From assembly GCF_030409875.1 (NCBI RefSeq), contig NZ_JAUFQR010000001.1, forward strand, positions 1,364,001-1,428,000: a stretch of 64,000 nt of DNA, written 5' to 3'. Position 1 is the stretch's first letter, and every line of letters begins with the position of its first letter. A model generated the notes under the pieces. That model did not search any database and was not told where the DNA came from. It was given only the letters and a program-made list of their open reading frames with translations. The position numbers and the translations under genes are program-made. The DNA comes from Chryseobacterium tructae (GTDB lineage Bacteria; Bacteroidota; Bacteroidia; Flavobacteriales; Weeksellaceae). Positions 9,566 to 18,396 of the stretch are shown in pieces.

Positions 9566-10168
9566 ATGGAAATTTTTGAGGGTTTCTCTATTAAAGAGAT
9601 CGTTACCAGCTTTATGGTTCTTTTTGCCGTTATCGATATTATCGGCTCAGTTCCTATTATAGTAAGCTTACAGCAGAAGTTTGGAAAGATTGAAGCTGGA
9701 AAGGCTGCGATTACTGCCGGAGCAATTATGATTGTTTTCCTGTTTGTAGGAAATAAAATTCTAAAACTTATTGGAGTAGATGTGAATTCATTTGCTATTG
9801 CCGGAGCTTTTGTGATTTTTGTCATAGCACTGGAAATGATTTTAGGAATTGAGATCAATAAAACAACCGAGGCAAAGGCCGCATCTATTGTTCCCATTGC
9901 ATTTCCGTTGGTTGCAGGTGCCGGAACTTTAACAACAGCGCTATCCCTCAGAGCTGAATTTCATGATATTAATATTATTTGCGGAATCATTCTTAATACA
10001 ATTTTCGTATATTTGGTGCTGAAATCAGCGAAATGGTTGGAGCAGAAAATTGGAGATGCTACTTTGATGATTCTTCAGAAAGTTTTCGGGATTATCCTTT
10101 TAGCGATTTCAATTAAATTATTCACTGCTAATTTTGCCCAACTGGTGCTGAATTATGTTAATTTTTAA
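9566..10168 (+). CDS. marC: MarC-family integral membrane protein
   Basis: 200 residues with six predicted membrane helices, starting EIVTSFMVLFAVIDIIGSVPI. Characteristic MarC/UPF0056 segments are VDVNSFAIAGAFVIF and AFPLVAGAGTLTTALSL. The family is widespread but its function is unresolved; an early link to multiple antibiotic resistance in E. coli was not upheld. The next gene starts 5 bases after this stop, so the two are probably cotranscribed. Confidence 0.9.
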   Translation: MEIFEGFSIKEIVTSFMVLFAVIDIIGSVPIIVSLQQKFGKIEAGKAAITAGAIMIVFLFVGNKILKLIGVDVNSFAIAGAFVIFVIALEMILGIEINKTTEAKAASIVPIAFPLVAGAGTLTTALSLRAEFHDINIICGIILNTIFVYLVLKSAKWLEQKIGDATLMILQKVFGIILLAISIKLFTANFAQLVLNYVNF

Positions 10169-10173
10169 AAATT

Positions 10174-10371
10174 ATGAAGAAGTTTTATAAAGTATTTTTA
10201 ATACTGTTCATCGTTTTCATCGCTATTAATTTGTATGCTATTAACTGGCAAAATGACCTTATCGCTGATGAAGATAACATCAAGTTCGTATTTTCTGCAT
10301 CCGCTGCTGCAATAGGTCTTATCCTGCTTTTCGTAATGGATACCTGGAGCCGAATCGGTGTGAAGAAGTAA
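10174..10371 (+). CDS. Small two-helix membrane protein
   Basis: 65 residues with two hydrophobic segments (VFLILFIVFIAINLYAINW and FSASAAAIGLILLFVMDTW). It follows marC by 5 bases and is followed by a terminator. No family is recognised with certainty. A coding role is supported by its position in an operon and its typical two-helix layout. Confidence 0.7.
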   Translation: MKKFYKVFLILFIVFIAINLYAINWQNDLIADEDNIKFVFSASAAAIGLILLFVMDTWSRIGVKK

Positions 10372-10393
10372 ATTAAATATTTATATAGATATA

Positions 10394-10421
10394 GCCTCTT
10401 TCGTTTTGAAGGAGGTTTTTT
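10394..10421 (+). terminator. Terminator after the marC operon
   Basis: CCTCTTTC pairs with GAAGGAGG across a five-base loop (one G-T pair) and is followed by seven T. It lies 22 bases beyond the small membrane protein gene and directly before the heptamer array. Confidence 0.65.
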
Positions 10422-10425
10422 TATG

Positions 10426-10596
10426 GATAAAAGATAAAAGATAAAAGATAAAAGATAAAAGATAAAAGATAAAAGATAAAAGATAAAAGATAAAAGATAA
10501 AAGATAAAAGATAAAAGATAAAAGATAAAAGATAAAAGATAAAAGATAAAAGATAAAAGATAAAAGATAAAAGATAAAAGATAAAAGATAAAAGAT
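10426..10596. repeat. Tandem heptamer array, 24 copies of GATAAAA
   Basis: By direct count the array holds 24 perfect copies of GATAAAA (10426-10593) and a final truncated GAT. There is no variation between units. Because 21 bases is a multiple of three, long spurious open frames appear on the minus strand, encoding a repeated SFIFYLL; I do not regard these as genes. The array lies between convergent gene ends, not at a promoter or inside a gene, so a phase-variation role is not evident. Copy number probably varies between isolates. Confidence 0.95.
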
Positions 10597-10625
10597 CTTG
10601 TCGTTAAACAACTATTACGCATCAG

Positions 10626-10658
10626 GATATCAACATCAATAGAGGTGGGCTTTAGCCC
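10626..10658. repeat. Palindromic GGGCTTTAGCCC element, copy 1
   Basis: A 33-base unit starting GATATCAACATCAATAGAGG and ending in the palindrome GGGCTTTAGCCC. It is nearly identical (one mismatch) to the copy at 10691. Related sequences occur in the hairpin at 40319-40348 and as degenerate GGCTTTAGCC cores near 4025 and 10750, which suggests a dispersed REP-like family. Confidence 0.75.
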
Positions 10659-10690
10659 ATCCTTTTGATTAAACGTCAATTATTCAAACA

Positions 10691-10723
10691 GATATCAACA
10701 TCAATAGGGGTGGGCTTTAGCCC
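10691..10723. repeat. Palindromic GGGCTTTAGCCC element, copy 2
   Basis: Second copy of the 33-base unit, 65 bases downstream of the first and differing by one base (G for A before the GGTGGG). A shorter degenerate copy (CCGGCTTTAGCC) follows near 10748. The rest of 10597-10950 shows no gene. Confidence 0.75.
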
Positions 10724-10950
10724 GCCAATAAATAAAATAAAATTCATCCGGCTTTAGCCAAAACCTACTATTGAAACAGATCCAAATAGTTTAACGAATT
10801 TCAAAATTGCTGAAAGCAGATTTTACAACAATAAGACCTGTCATTCTGAAATAATCTAAACATATTGATTCTTTTCCTTATTAATAAAATATAAGAAAAT
10901 CGGTTGAAAGTTGTAAAAAGGAGTGATTAGAAAGTAATACTTCTTATGAT

Positions 10951-11918
10951 TTATGAGACAACCAGATTTTTTAGAATGGCCTCAGACTTCAGTTCTGTTT
11001 CAGTCCATTCTTTTTTCGGATTGCTCTGAGCGGTAATCCCACCGCCTACAAAAACGTGTACAGAGTCTTTATAAAGTCTTGCACATCGAAGATTCACAAA
11101 ATAGAGGATACTTTCTTCAGTTTCCACTTTAATATAACCCGCATAGAATTCACGTGGAAATTTCTCATACTTTCGGATGTTTCATTGCAGACATCTTTAG
11201 GAATGCCACAAACTGCCGGAGTGGGATGCAGATCGTGAATCAGGCTGTCAAGGTCATTGGATTTTATTGTTGTTTTAAAATCTGTACGCAGGTGTTTGAT
11301 ATTTCCGGAAACATGGTCATATGTTTCAGATTGCTGAATCTGATCCGAATAGTTTTTAAGGATGTTCTGAATATAAGTAGTCACCGGCTTTTGTTCTTCA
11401 ATTTCTTTTTCTGTCCATTCTTCAGAAGTAGGAAGGGTTCCTGCCAATGCCATGGTTTCAAACTCATGAGTTGTTTTATTGAACTTACCCAATACTTCTG
11501 AAAAGGCTCCCATCCATGCGTTTTCACCATCATTAAACAGATATCTGAAGGCATTAGGGTAGGTCTCGCATAAATTATCAAAACTTGCCTTATAATCAAT
11601 CATATTAAAGTCTGTAAAAATCTTCCTTCTTGAATAAACCAGCTTGGGAAGATCATTTTCTTTAATAACCTCAATGACCTGTTGTAAAGTGTCACAATAT
11701 TCTTCTTTGGTTTCTGCTATAAAATGGGTAGCATCCTTTGTTAAGGATTCATTGGTGATCGAAATATCATTCCATTTTGAACGATCAGCTTTGATGATGT
11801 TTCCATTAAAGTTGATTTGTATAAGGCTGTTGTAAGAATAAAAATTGACAGCGTTTTTATCGTTTGTTTCCTCTACAGTGTGCAATCCTTCGTTGAAGGG
11901 AAGTTTGAAATAAATCAT
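10951..11918 (-). CDS. menF: Isochorismate synthase, broken by one frameshift
   Basis: Chorismate-binding enzyme converting chorismate to isochorismate, the entry step of menaquinone synthesis. Motifs of the family are visible: KLVYSRRK, EVLGKFNKTTHEFETMALAGT, the HLRTDF segment and PTPAVCGIPKD. The first frame ends at 11094 just after CGIPKDVCNET, but the expected C-terminus (KYEKFPREFYAGYI and GGGITAQSNP) is encoded in the next frame to a TAA at 10951. One A is missing near 11182 (ACATCCGA for ACAATCCGA). About 322 residues when joined. Menaquinone is the respiratory quinone of this group, so true loss is unlikely. Confidence 0.82.
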
Positions 11919-11944
11919 TAGTTATGAACGGATTTTGAAAATCA

Positions 11945-12820
11945 TCAACCGGAAATAATATAGGAAATCCCGAAGTTGATTTTCCTTTCTGCAAAGGTAT
12001 TATTAGTCTTAAAGATGTCAAAATTATATGAGCTGTTTTTTAAGGAAACATTGTCCGTTTTATATTCCTGATATTCTAATGACAGCATCCATTTTTTCAG
12101 TGCTTTATATTGAATTCCCATTGTATATCCGAAATTGAGCTGATTGGAAGTAAAATCCTCTTGTTTAGTCAAAATAAGGTTTTCAGGCACTAAAAACTGC
12201 ATTTTATAAATGTTTTTGTTCGCTAAAAGGCCTATAAATGGATGGAAGTTTTTCCATGTGTACAATAATTTTAGCTGTAAAGCATATTCAAAATGTTTAT
12301 TATTGAATTTCTGAAAAAGCAAAGGTTGAGAATTTTCTGTAAAATAATATCCGTTCAGCCATGTATCTTCTTTATTGGCATCCAGATCAATAGTAGAATT
12401 CCAATGATATACATGAGCAGACAGCATTAATGAAAAATTATGAATGAGTGACCTTGAAATCCACAATCCGGCATTCACTCCAAATTGAGAATTATTTTTG
12501 TTAGGGTCTTTAGCCCAGCTGCTATTTTTTAAACCAGTCCCAATCTCTATTCCAAACTGAAATTTTTTCATCATGTATACAGGTACTCCTTGGGTTTCAT
12601 CTTTAGTGGAAATTATATTTGCCAGTTCTTTCCCTGTTATTATTGGCGATGAATGAAGAGAAAGTCCCTTGGGTTGTATCTTTATTGCCTTTTCAAGATA
12701 AATAGTATCATAAATGATAACCTTTTCGTAAACATATAAGGTATCTGCCTTCTTTCTTTGAGCATTGAAGGTCTGTAAAAGAGCAAGCAACAATATAAGA
12801 ATTGATTTTTTTAAAAACAT
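11945..12820 (-). CDS. Putative outer-membrane beta-barrel protein paired with a sigma factor
   Basis: Starting at the ATG at 12820, the protein has a signal peptide (KKSILILLLALLQTFNAQ), a short segment with LYVYEKVIIYDTIYLEK, and then alternating beta strands rich in aromatic residues up to GISYIISG, as in small outer-membrane barrels. A longer frame starts at 12847 and would overlap the sigma factor gene. It directly follows that gene and shares with its C-terminus a V-I-V/I-x-x-x-I-Y-E-like motif. No enzyme motif is seen. Confidence 0.6.
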   Translation of the reverse strand: MFLKKSILILLLALLQTFNAQRKKADTLYVYEKVIIYDTIYLEKAIKIQPKGLSLHSSPIITGKELANIISTKDETQGVPVYMMKKFQFGIEIGTGLKNSSWAKDPNKNNSQFGVNAGLWISRSLIHNFSLMLSAHVYHWNSTIDLDANKEDTWLNGYYFTENSQPLLFQKFNNKHFEYALQLKLLYTWKNFHPFIGLLANKNIYKMQFLVPENLILTKQEDFTSNQLNFGYTMGIQYKALKKWMLSLEYQEYKTDNVSLKNSSYNFDIFKTNNTFAERKINFGISYIISG

Positions 12821-12833
12821 GGTGGTTATTCGT

Positions 12834-13946
12834 TTATCTTTCAACATATATGGTCTCTCTTTGTATAATTTTTTTCACAACAATAACTTTTCGGGGAAGA
12901 TCCTCTTGGGCAGTATCCTTTATTGTAATTAGATGTCCTTTAGCCTTTATATGACTTGTTTTCTCTTCTGGAATTAATGATTTTTCTGTTCCAATGTTAT
13001 TTTTATCATGATGCTGATCAGTATTGGATATTGTATTTTTAAAATCTTCAGCTTCAACTTTCGCTTGTATTGCTTCCTCTACTGTTCCAGCTTTTTCTGG
13101 TTTAACATAATTTCTGTATATACTGTTATCAATAGGTCTGAACATAAGTACTGATGCAAAGGTGATGAGGCAAAGAGTGCTGCCCACTATTATCATTGCC
13201 ATTTTTTTGGTTATAAATCCTATACCCTTAGGAATTGTATAGTTCTGTGAAAACGACTGTTCTGGTATTTCCAATATTTTTGATGTAGGTATTGAAAAAT
13301 CTGAGAATTTACTTCTGAAAGTCTGTGCCCATAGTAAACTACCAAAACCAAGAAAAATCAATAACTGAGTAAGCTTTTTTCTGTTTCTTGGAGTACCCGC
13401 TTGTATCTTATTAAGCAGATGGTTTTGTACTGCTTTTTTTGCCCTTAAAAGATGTGACTTTGAAGTATTGACTGTAATTCCTAATTCTTTGGCAATTTCT
13501 GCATGGGAATAATTTTCAATACAATATAAATTGAAAACAGATTTATGATGGTGGGGAAGGATGTCAATAGAAGAAAGAAGCTCTTCCTGGGTAAAATCAT
13601 AGGCAAGAACATAGTCTTTTTCTTCATGGTTGCTCATGGCCAATGAGGTTTCAGGGATTTCCGGCAACTCATCTGTAATGAAAGTCTCTTTATTACTTTT
13701 TCGTAAGTGTTGTAACGCATTATTGACTACAATTTTTTTTAACCAGGCAAAAAGCATTTTTTCATCTTTAAGCTGATGAATATTTTGGATGGCTGCGATA
13801 AAGCTATCCTGAAGAATATCTTCCGCAGTATACAGATCTTGTATATATCTACGGCAAATCCCCAGAAGTTTGGGGGAATGTGTACTGTAGATTTTTTGCC
13901 AGTCGTTGGTTTTTACTATCAATCGTATTAATTTTTGACTACCCAT
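12834..13946 (-). CDS. ECF sigma factor with transmembrane C-terminal extension
   Basis: Residues 20-85 match sigma region 2 (AEDILQDSFIAAIQNIHQL, then MLFAWLKKIVVNNALQHLRK). Residues 128-175 match region 4, with the helix-turn-helix YSHAEIAKELGITVNTSKSH. Instead of ending near residue 180, the protein continues to 370 with two hydrophobic segments (about 190-208 and 243-264) and a charged tail ending RETIYVER. Most ECF sigma factors are about 160-200 residues and are held by a separate anti-sigma factor; here the sigma domain appears tethered to the membrane by its own chain. The downstream gene may be its partner or target. Confidence 0.85.
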   Translation of the reverse strand: MGSQKLIRLIVKTNDWQKIYSTHSPKLLGICRRYIQDLYTAEDILQDSFIAAIQNIHQLKDEKMLFAWLKKIVVNNALQHLRKSNKETFITDELPEIPETSLAMSNHEEKDYVLAYDFTQEELLSSIDILPHHHKSVFNLYCIENYSHAEIAKELGITVNTSKSHLLRAKKAVQNHLLNKIQAGTPRNRKKLTQLLIFLGFGSLLWAQTFRSKFSDFSIPTSKILEIPEQSFSQNYTIPKGIGFITKKMAMIIVGSTLCLITFASVLMFRPIDNSIYRNYVKPEKAGTVEEAIQAKVEAEDFKNTISNTDQHHDKNNIGTEKSLIPEEKTSHIKAKGHLITIKDTAQEDLPRKVIVVKKIIQRETIYVER

Positions 13947-14136
13947 GATAGAGATGATCTTATCTCTAACTTGAGTCTTATGATTATTTATTTCTTGAAA
14001 GTAAAGCTATTTCTATAGATATTATTTTATAAGATGTGAAAGTAATGTGGGACAATAGAAAACGGCATATCCCCAAACGTTTTTGGGGTATATACCTTGT
14101 AGATTTCTCAATCACTCATCTTTATCATCAATTGTG

Positions 14137-15194
14137 TTATTTTTTTACAACAAAGATTGAATTGAAACAACCTCTCATTATATTAGGCAGACTTTGAGTT
14201 TCTACATCATTGATATAAAACTTTACAGAGGTCTGATTGGGTTTGTATCTGGTGGAATATATATTCTGATCCTTTACAATGAACTGGCCAATATCATTAA
14301 ATCCATTAGTAGTATTTATCGGAACTAAAGTATTGTTCTTATAATAGAAATCTTTACCAATATAGTATTTATCAGATCCCTCAAATACACCTGGCTGATT
14401 CCACTTTGAGCAATATTAGCCGGAATCTGTATATCATTTCCAGAGGTAATATTTTTAATAGATGAAATATTAAGAGGATAACCATCAGTTTTAGTGATCA
14501 TATAAATTTGGGAAGGATTGGACGGATCATTAATAAATTTATGAGGTAAGAACTTATCCGTATTAAACAATGTATAATAACTATTGTTATTGTAATATCC
14601 TACATCCCATGTAACAGTGGGATAATTAGATAAATCAATATTTTTACGAATTGCAGTATATACGATATTATTAAAAACCTCTATCCCTCCGTTTAGTCTT
14701 GCTGAACTTCCTGATCCATAGGTTTCTAAAACCGTTTTTATCCCATTTTTCCAATAACAATACTGGTACTTATCCTGTGAAGACGTGGAAGAAGGATTCG
14801 TAGCTTTTCCCAGAAAATAGATATTGCCATTACGAACGATCATGTCAGAGTAGATCGAAAATTCATCATCAGAACCTGCGTTTAAATACTCTGCTACATT
14901 ATGTTTTACTCCGTTTTTCCAGAAATACCATGCAGGTTTCGGATCTATCTTGTCTATATTTGTACCGAAAAGATAAACATCATTATTGTCTACAATAATT
15001 TTGGTTCCCATCAGATCTTGTCCGCCCTGTACAAAAGTCTGTTGTCCGTTTTTCCAGTAACACGCTTTGAACTCATCTACACCGCCAAGGTAAACGTCGT
15101 AAGATGCTGTTTTTTCTAAAAGAGCTGAATCTTCATTATTACAGGAGACACAGAATAAGAAAGCCGCTAAAAAAGAGAGAATTTGAATTTTCAT
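14137..15194 (-). CDS. Putative lipoprotein with repeated beta segments, one frameshift
   Basis: The N-terminus (KIQILSFLAAFLFCVSC) is a lipoprotein signal with a lipobox. The body has recurring units of the form CYWKNGxxT, VYLFGTN, IYFLGKA and YCYWKNGIKT, like the blades of a beta-propeller. The first frame ends at 14325. The next frame carries a sensible continuation (VFEGSDKYYIGKDFYYKNNT) to a TAA at 14137, so one base is missing between about 14390 and 14410. Joined length is about 352 residues. Function unknown. Confidence 0.65.
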
Positions 15195-15248
15195 GGTTGT
15201 TCGTTTCTTATAAGATGCAAAAAAATAAAAAGGTTGCAGTAAGGATAT

Positions 15249-15278
15249 AAAAAAAGCCCAAATTTTTTGAGCTTTTTT
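15249..15278 (-). terminator. Terminator after the thioesterase gene
   Basis: AAAAAGC and GCTTTTTT flank a short loop in an imperfect hairpin, with A/T runs on both sides. It lies just after the stop of the minus-strand gene ending at 15297. Confidence 0.45.
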
Positions 15279-15296
15279 ATTATATGTCTGTTTAAC

Positions 15297-15725
15297 CTAC
15301 CTATTAATAATGGTATTCGTCATGGTGGTATGGTTGATGAGTGTTCCTTTTTCATCCCTGATCTCAATCTCAGAAACGTGCATCGATTTTCCTTTTCTTA
15401 TGAAACGTGCGGTAGCGGTTACAATGCCATCTTTTTTACTTCTAAGATGATTGGAATTAATATTGGTTCCTACACCATAATATTTATCGCCATCTATGAA
15501 GATGTTAGACAGGCTTGAACCTAATGTTTCAGCAAGTACACAGCTTGCTCCTCCATGCATGATTCCGAAAGGTTGATGCGTTCTTGGCAATACAGGCATC
15601 GTAGCGGTAAGGGTTTCATTTTCGAGATCAATATCAATGAATTTGATTTCCATTGCTTTTGCCAGGGTCTCGCCGCCCCAGTTATTCATGAATGCTAATA
15701 TTTCTTCTTTAGTCTGGCCTTTCAT
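15297..15725 (-). CDS. PaaI/MenI-type hotdog thioesterase
   Basis: 142 residues with the hotdog fold and the active-site motif HGGASCVLAETLGS (about residues 77-90), preceded by LPRTHQPFGIM. This is the PaaI subfamily, which includes the enzyme that hydrolyses 1,4-dihydroxy-2-naphthoyl-CoA in menaquinone synthesis. In related genomes such a gene often lies beside menF; here menF is 3.4 kb downstream on the same strand. That supports MenI over phenylacetate metabolism, since no paa genes are present. Confidence 0.8.
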   Translation of the reverse strand: MKGQTKEEILAFMNNWGGETLAKAMEIKFIDIDLENETLTATMPVLPRTHQPFGIMHGGASCVLAETLGSSLSNIFIDGDKYYGVGTNINSNHLRSKKDGIVTATARFIRKGKSMHVSEIEIRDEKGTLINHTTMTNTIINR

Positions 15726-15764
15726 TTTTATATAGATAAATGATGATTGATAGATAATAATTGA

Positions 15765-16349
15765 TTATTCACCTGTTCCCATAATATTAGGATTCCAGTT
15801 CTCAGGAACTTTAGGGACAATATCGTTTTTTACATAATAATCCTGAATTTCCTGCATGATCTCAGAAAAAGGAACGGATGCAATTCTTTCGTAAGGAATG
15901 GTGTAGCCCAGGTATACAATATTTCTTTTAAAATCTCCTGCAGCCAATACAATAGGAACTTTTGCAGCCATAGCCATGTGATAGAATCCTTTTCTCCATT
16001 TCGGAACCCAGCTTCTTGTACCTTCCGGGGTAATTACAAGACTGAAATCCTCTTGAGCAAACTTGCTGGCAACAAAATTTACAAGATCATTCTTTTGGCT
16101 TCTGTCGATACCAATACCTCCAAGTCCTTTTACAACACTTCCATACCACGCTTTGGTATGGGCATCCTTAATAATGATTTTTAAAGGTCTATTCAGAGAC
16201 CAATAGGCAAAGTTTCCTAAAATGTATTCCATATTGTGGGTATGCGGTGCCACCACGAGGATACATCTGTTCAGGTTGTTAACGTCGCCCTGTAGAACAA
16301 CTTTCCATCCTAATAATTTTAACATCAGTTTGCCTATCAGCTTTTTCAT
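15765..16349 (-). CDS. PlsC-like 1-acylglycerol-3-phosphate acyltransferase family protein
   Basis: 194 residues with the acyltransferase motif APHTHNMEY (residues 34-42), in which the usual HxxxxD reads HxxxxE, and the motif II/III segment ITPEGTRSW. A glycine-rich GLGGIGIDR follows the first block. These enzymes acylate lysophospholipids or related acceptors at the inner membrane. The Asp-to-Glu change is notable but may be typical of this subgroup. It lies 39 bases upstream of the thioesterase gene on the same strand. Confidence 0.8.
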   Translation of the reverse strand: MKKLIGKLMLKLLGWKVVLQGDVNNLNRCILVVAPHTHNMEYILGNFAYWSLNRPLKIIIKDAHTKAWYGSVVKGLGGIGIDRSQKNDLVNFVASKFAQEDFSLVITPEGTRSWVPKWRKGFYHMAMAAKVPIVLAAGDFKRNIVYLGYTIPYERIASVPFSEIMQEIQDYYVKNDIVPKVPENWNPNIMGTGE

Positions 16350-16425
16350 AGATTCTTGGGATTAAAAACAAAAAGTATAACCAAATTGGTTATACTTTTA
16401 CAAATATATTGAAATATTATTGCTC

Positions 16426-16488
16426 TTAAAATAAACCGTTGATTAAATCTACGATTTTCATTACGAATTCCATTGCAAATTGTATCAT
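16426..16488 (-). CDS. Possible 20-residue amphipathic peptide
   Basis: A short frame encodes MIQFAMEFVMKIVDLINGLF, which would form an amphipathic helix (hydrophobic residues interrupted by E7, K11, D14 and N17). It lies in the 314-base gap between the PlsC-like and PspC genes, which otherwise holds only AT-rich sequence. There is no clear ribosome binding site, and Flavobacteriia often lack one. The support is the unusual composition only; chance is a real alternative. Confidence 0.3.
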   Translation of the reverse strand: MIQFAMEFVMKIVDLINGLF

Positions 16489-16663
16489 AATAAGAGTGTT
16501 TTTTAGTGTTTGTTGGTTATTAAATTTTTGCTATACGAAATTAAAACAATTTTTTCACATAGAGAACTAAAAATTAGTTTTTTTTCACTTTCCTGAGAGA
16601 AGAATGGTGTGAATTTCAAACGGTTGCTTTCCACTCACACCTTCTACCACTCTCTGTAGTTAA

Positions 16664-18385
16664 TTATTTAGTTTGTATGGATATTTCGTTTTTTCCGTCC
16701 TTTATTTTGATGTCCACATCTTTGTTGATTTTTTTAATATCAGATGCTACGGAATCAATAACTTTCTTAGCTTGGTTGTTTGGAACTTTTTTGCCATTAA
16801 TGATAATACTGTCTTTATCATCAGAATTGTATTCTATGCTTGAACCATTTACCGTAATCTTATTTTTTTCGATTCTGATTCCGTTGTGGTTGTCATATTC
16901 ATCCTGATCCTGATCATCAATACCATCTCCATTCAGGTCTCCATCAAAATGGATATGGTCTTTCTTCACAGGGATTATCACTGTTTTCTGAGGAACTACA
17001 AGTTCATAGTCTACTCTGTAATCTCTGAATCTTTGATCATATGGATACTTGATGAAATTAGGAAGCATCACTTTGTTGTTTACTATTTCTACCGGAACTG
17101 TCAGTTGAACAGGGATATTATATCCGTTTCCTTCTTTTTTGATAATCAAGTAAGGGGTTTTAATATCTGTTTTTCTGATAACATCTACTGAAATATAATC
17201 TTCTTCATATACACTTCTTTTATCAGAATAGATGTCATCGTCATAAGCCTTAAAGTTTTGAGGAATAGTTACCTGCTTGATATCTACATAAAGGGTATCT
17301 GAAGTTGTATTAATTGCTACATTTTCAGTGTCTTCTTTGCTGCCTTTGTAGATCAGGTTTTTCTTAGCCATGCTTACTCCAAAATAAGCTCCTAATCCAA
17401 GTAATAAAAGAAATATACCTCCTAGTACCCATCCGATATTTCTTAATTTTGTTTTTGGTGAAAAGATTTTGATGCCTAATAAGCTGAAAATAATTGCTGG
17501 AATTAAACTTCCAAGAACCATTATAGCTACCAGAACCTTATCAAGTCCATTTTCACCCATGTAAAACTCTATTTTATTCGCTCCAGGAAAGTCTACCCCT
17601 GTTCCGAAAAGCCCAAAGATAACAAAGACTCCTATGATACTGCTTACGGCAAGTAGTACAAAGATTCCGCCTACAATGTATTTCAGTACATTCCAGATTC
17701 CGCTCCCGGCATTGTTGATGTACGGTTTATTTTCGGTGTAGATTTCTCCGACCCTCTGAGTAGATTCATTGGCAAACTGTACCAATTTATTAGACTCATT
17801 CTTAAGATTGTCGAAGTTCATAGGCTTTCCCTGCATTTTCAGGAAATCTGCTGCTGTTTCAGCTTTTGGAAGTACGGCCCAAAGAATTACGTAAAGAAGT
17901 CCAATCAATGAAGAGGAGATGGCTGCTGTGAAGATTCCTAAGACGAAAACCCCTAGCCAGATTGCTCTCATAGCCGTAATGTCCATTCCTACATACTGAG
18001 CTAAACCAGCACAAACACCCGCGATTTTTTGTTTTTCAGGATCACGGAATAATTGTTTTTTGTCTGAGTAACTCGTTCCTGTATTGGTCTTTTTATTTGT
18101 ATTTTTTTCAGAAAAATAAGCTTCTTCCTGTTCTTCAATTTTCTCAGGCGTTCCGATCTGTGCGATTACCTTTTCTACATCGGTATCGTTAATTACTTCT
18201 CGTTTTCCTAGAGAATCTCTGAAGATCTCCACCATTCTTATTTCTATGTCATGCATTACCTCATCAGCTTCCGAAGCATCTAGCGAGCTTCTAAGAGCGT
18301 TCAGGTAGTCGCTGAGCTTTATATATGCGTGTTCTTCTATTGTAAAAGAAAAACCTGCGAGTCCTATTGAGAGTGTCTTGTTCAT
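16664..18385 (-). CDS. PspC-domain envelope stress membrane protein
   Basis: 573 residues. An N-terminal cytoplasmic domain (EADEVMHDIEIRMVEIF, then VEKVIAQIGTPE) precedes a PspC domain with the signature LFRDPEKQKIAGVCAGLAQY and helices through LIGLLYVILWAVLPK. Three more helices follow (about residues 235-260, 285-305 and 317-338). The C-terminal part is a beta-rich domain with acidic repeats (DGDLNGDGIDDQDQDEYD, possibly calcium-binding). PspC proteins sense or respond to membrane stress. The PadR gene 11 bases upstream is the probable regulator. Confidence 0.88.
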   Translation of the reverse strand: MNKTLSIGLAGFSFTIEEHAYIKLSDYLNALRSSLDASEADEVMHDIEIRMVEIFRDSLGKREVINDTDVEKVIAQIGTPEKIEEQEEAYFSEKNTNKKTNTGTSYSDKKQLFRDPEKQKIAGVCAGLAQYVGMDITAMRAIWLGVFVLGIFTAAISSSLIGLLYVILWAVLPKAETAADFLKMQGKPMNFDNLKNESNKLVQFANESTQRVGEIYTENKPYINNAGSGIWNVLKYIVGGIFVLLAVSSIIGVFVIFGLFGTGVDFPGANKIEFYMGENGLDKVLVAIMVLGSLIPAIIFSLLGIKIFSPKTKLRNIGWVLGGIFLLLLGLGAYFGVSMAKKNLIYKGSKEDTENVAINTTSDTLYVDIKQVTIPQNFKAYDDDIYSDKRSVYEEDYISVDVIRKTDIKTPYLIIKKEGNGYNIPVQLTVPVEIVNNKVMLPNFIKYPYDQRFRDYRVDYELVVPQKTVIIPVKKDHIHFDGDLNGDGIDDQDQDEYDNHNGIRIEKNKITVNGSSIEYNSDDKDSIIINGKKVPNNQAKKVIDSVASDIKKINKDVDIKIKDGKNEISIQTK

Positions 18386-18396
18386 AGCTTTGTTTT

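Noticed and set aside
10426..10596. Possible CRISPR-like array
   Set aside because: The units are 7 bases with no unique spacers, and no cas genes are present.
10185..10679. Two long minus-strand frames encoding repeated SFIFYLL units
   Set aside because: They are the translation of the GATAAAA heptamer array read with a 21-base period; no start signal or conserved domain, and one frame also overlaps the marC-linked membrane protein gene.
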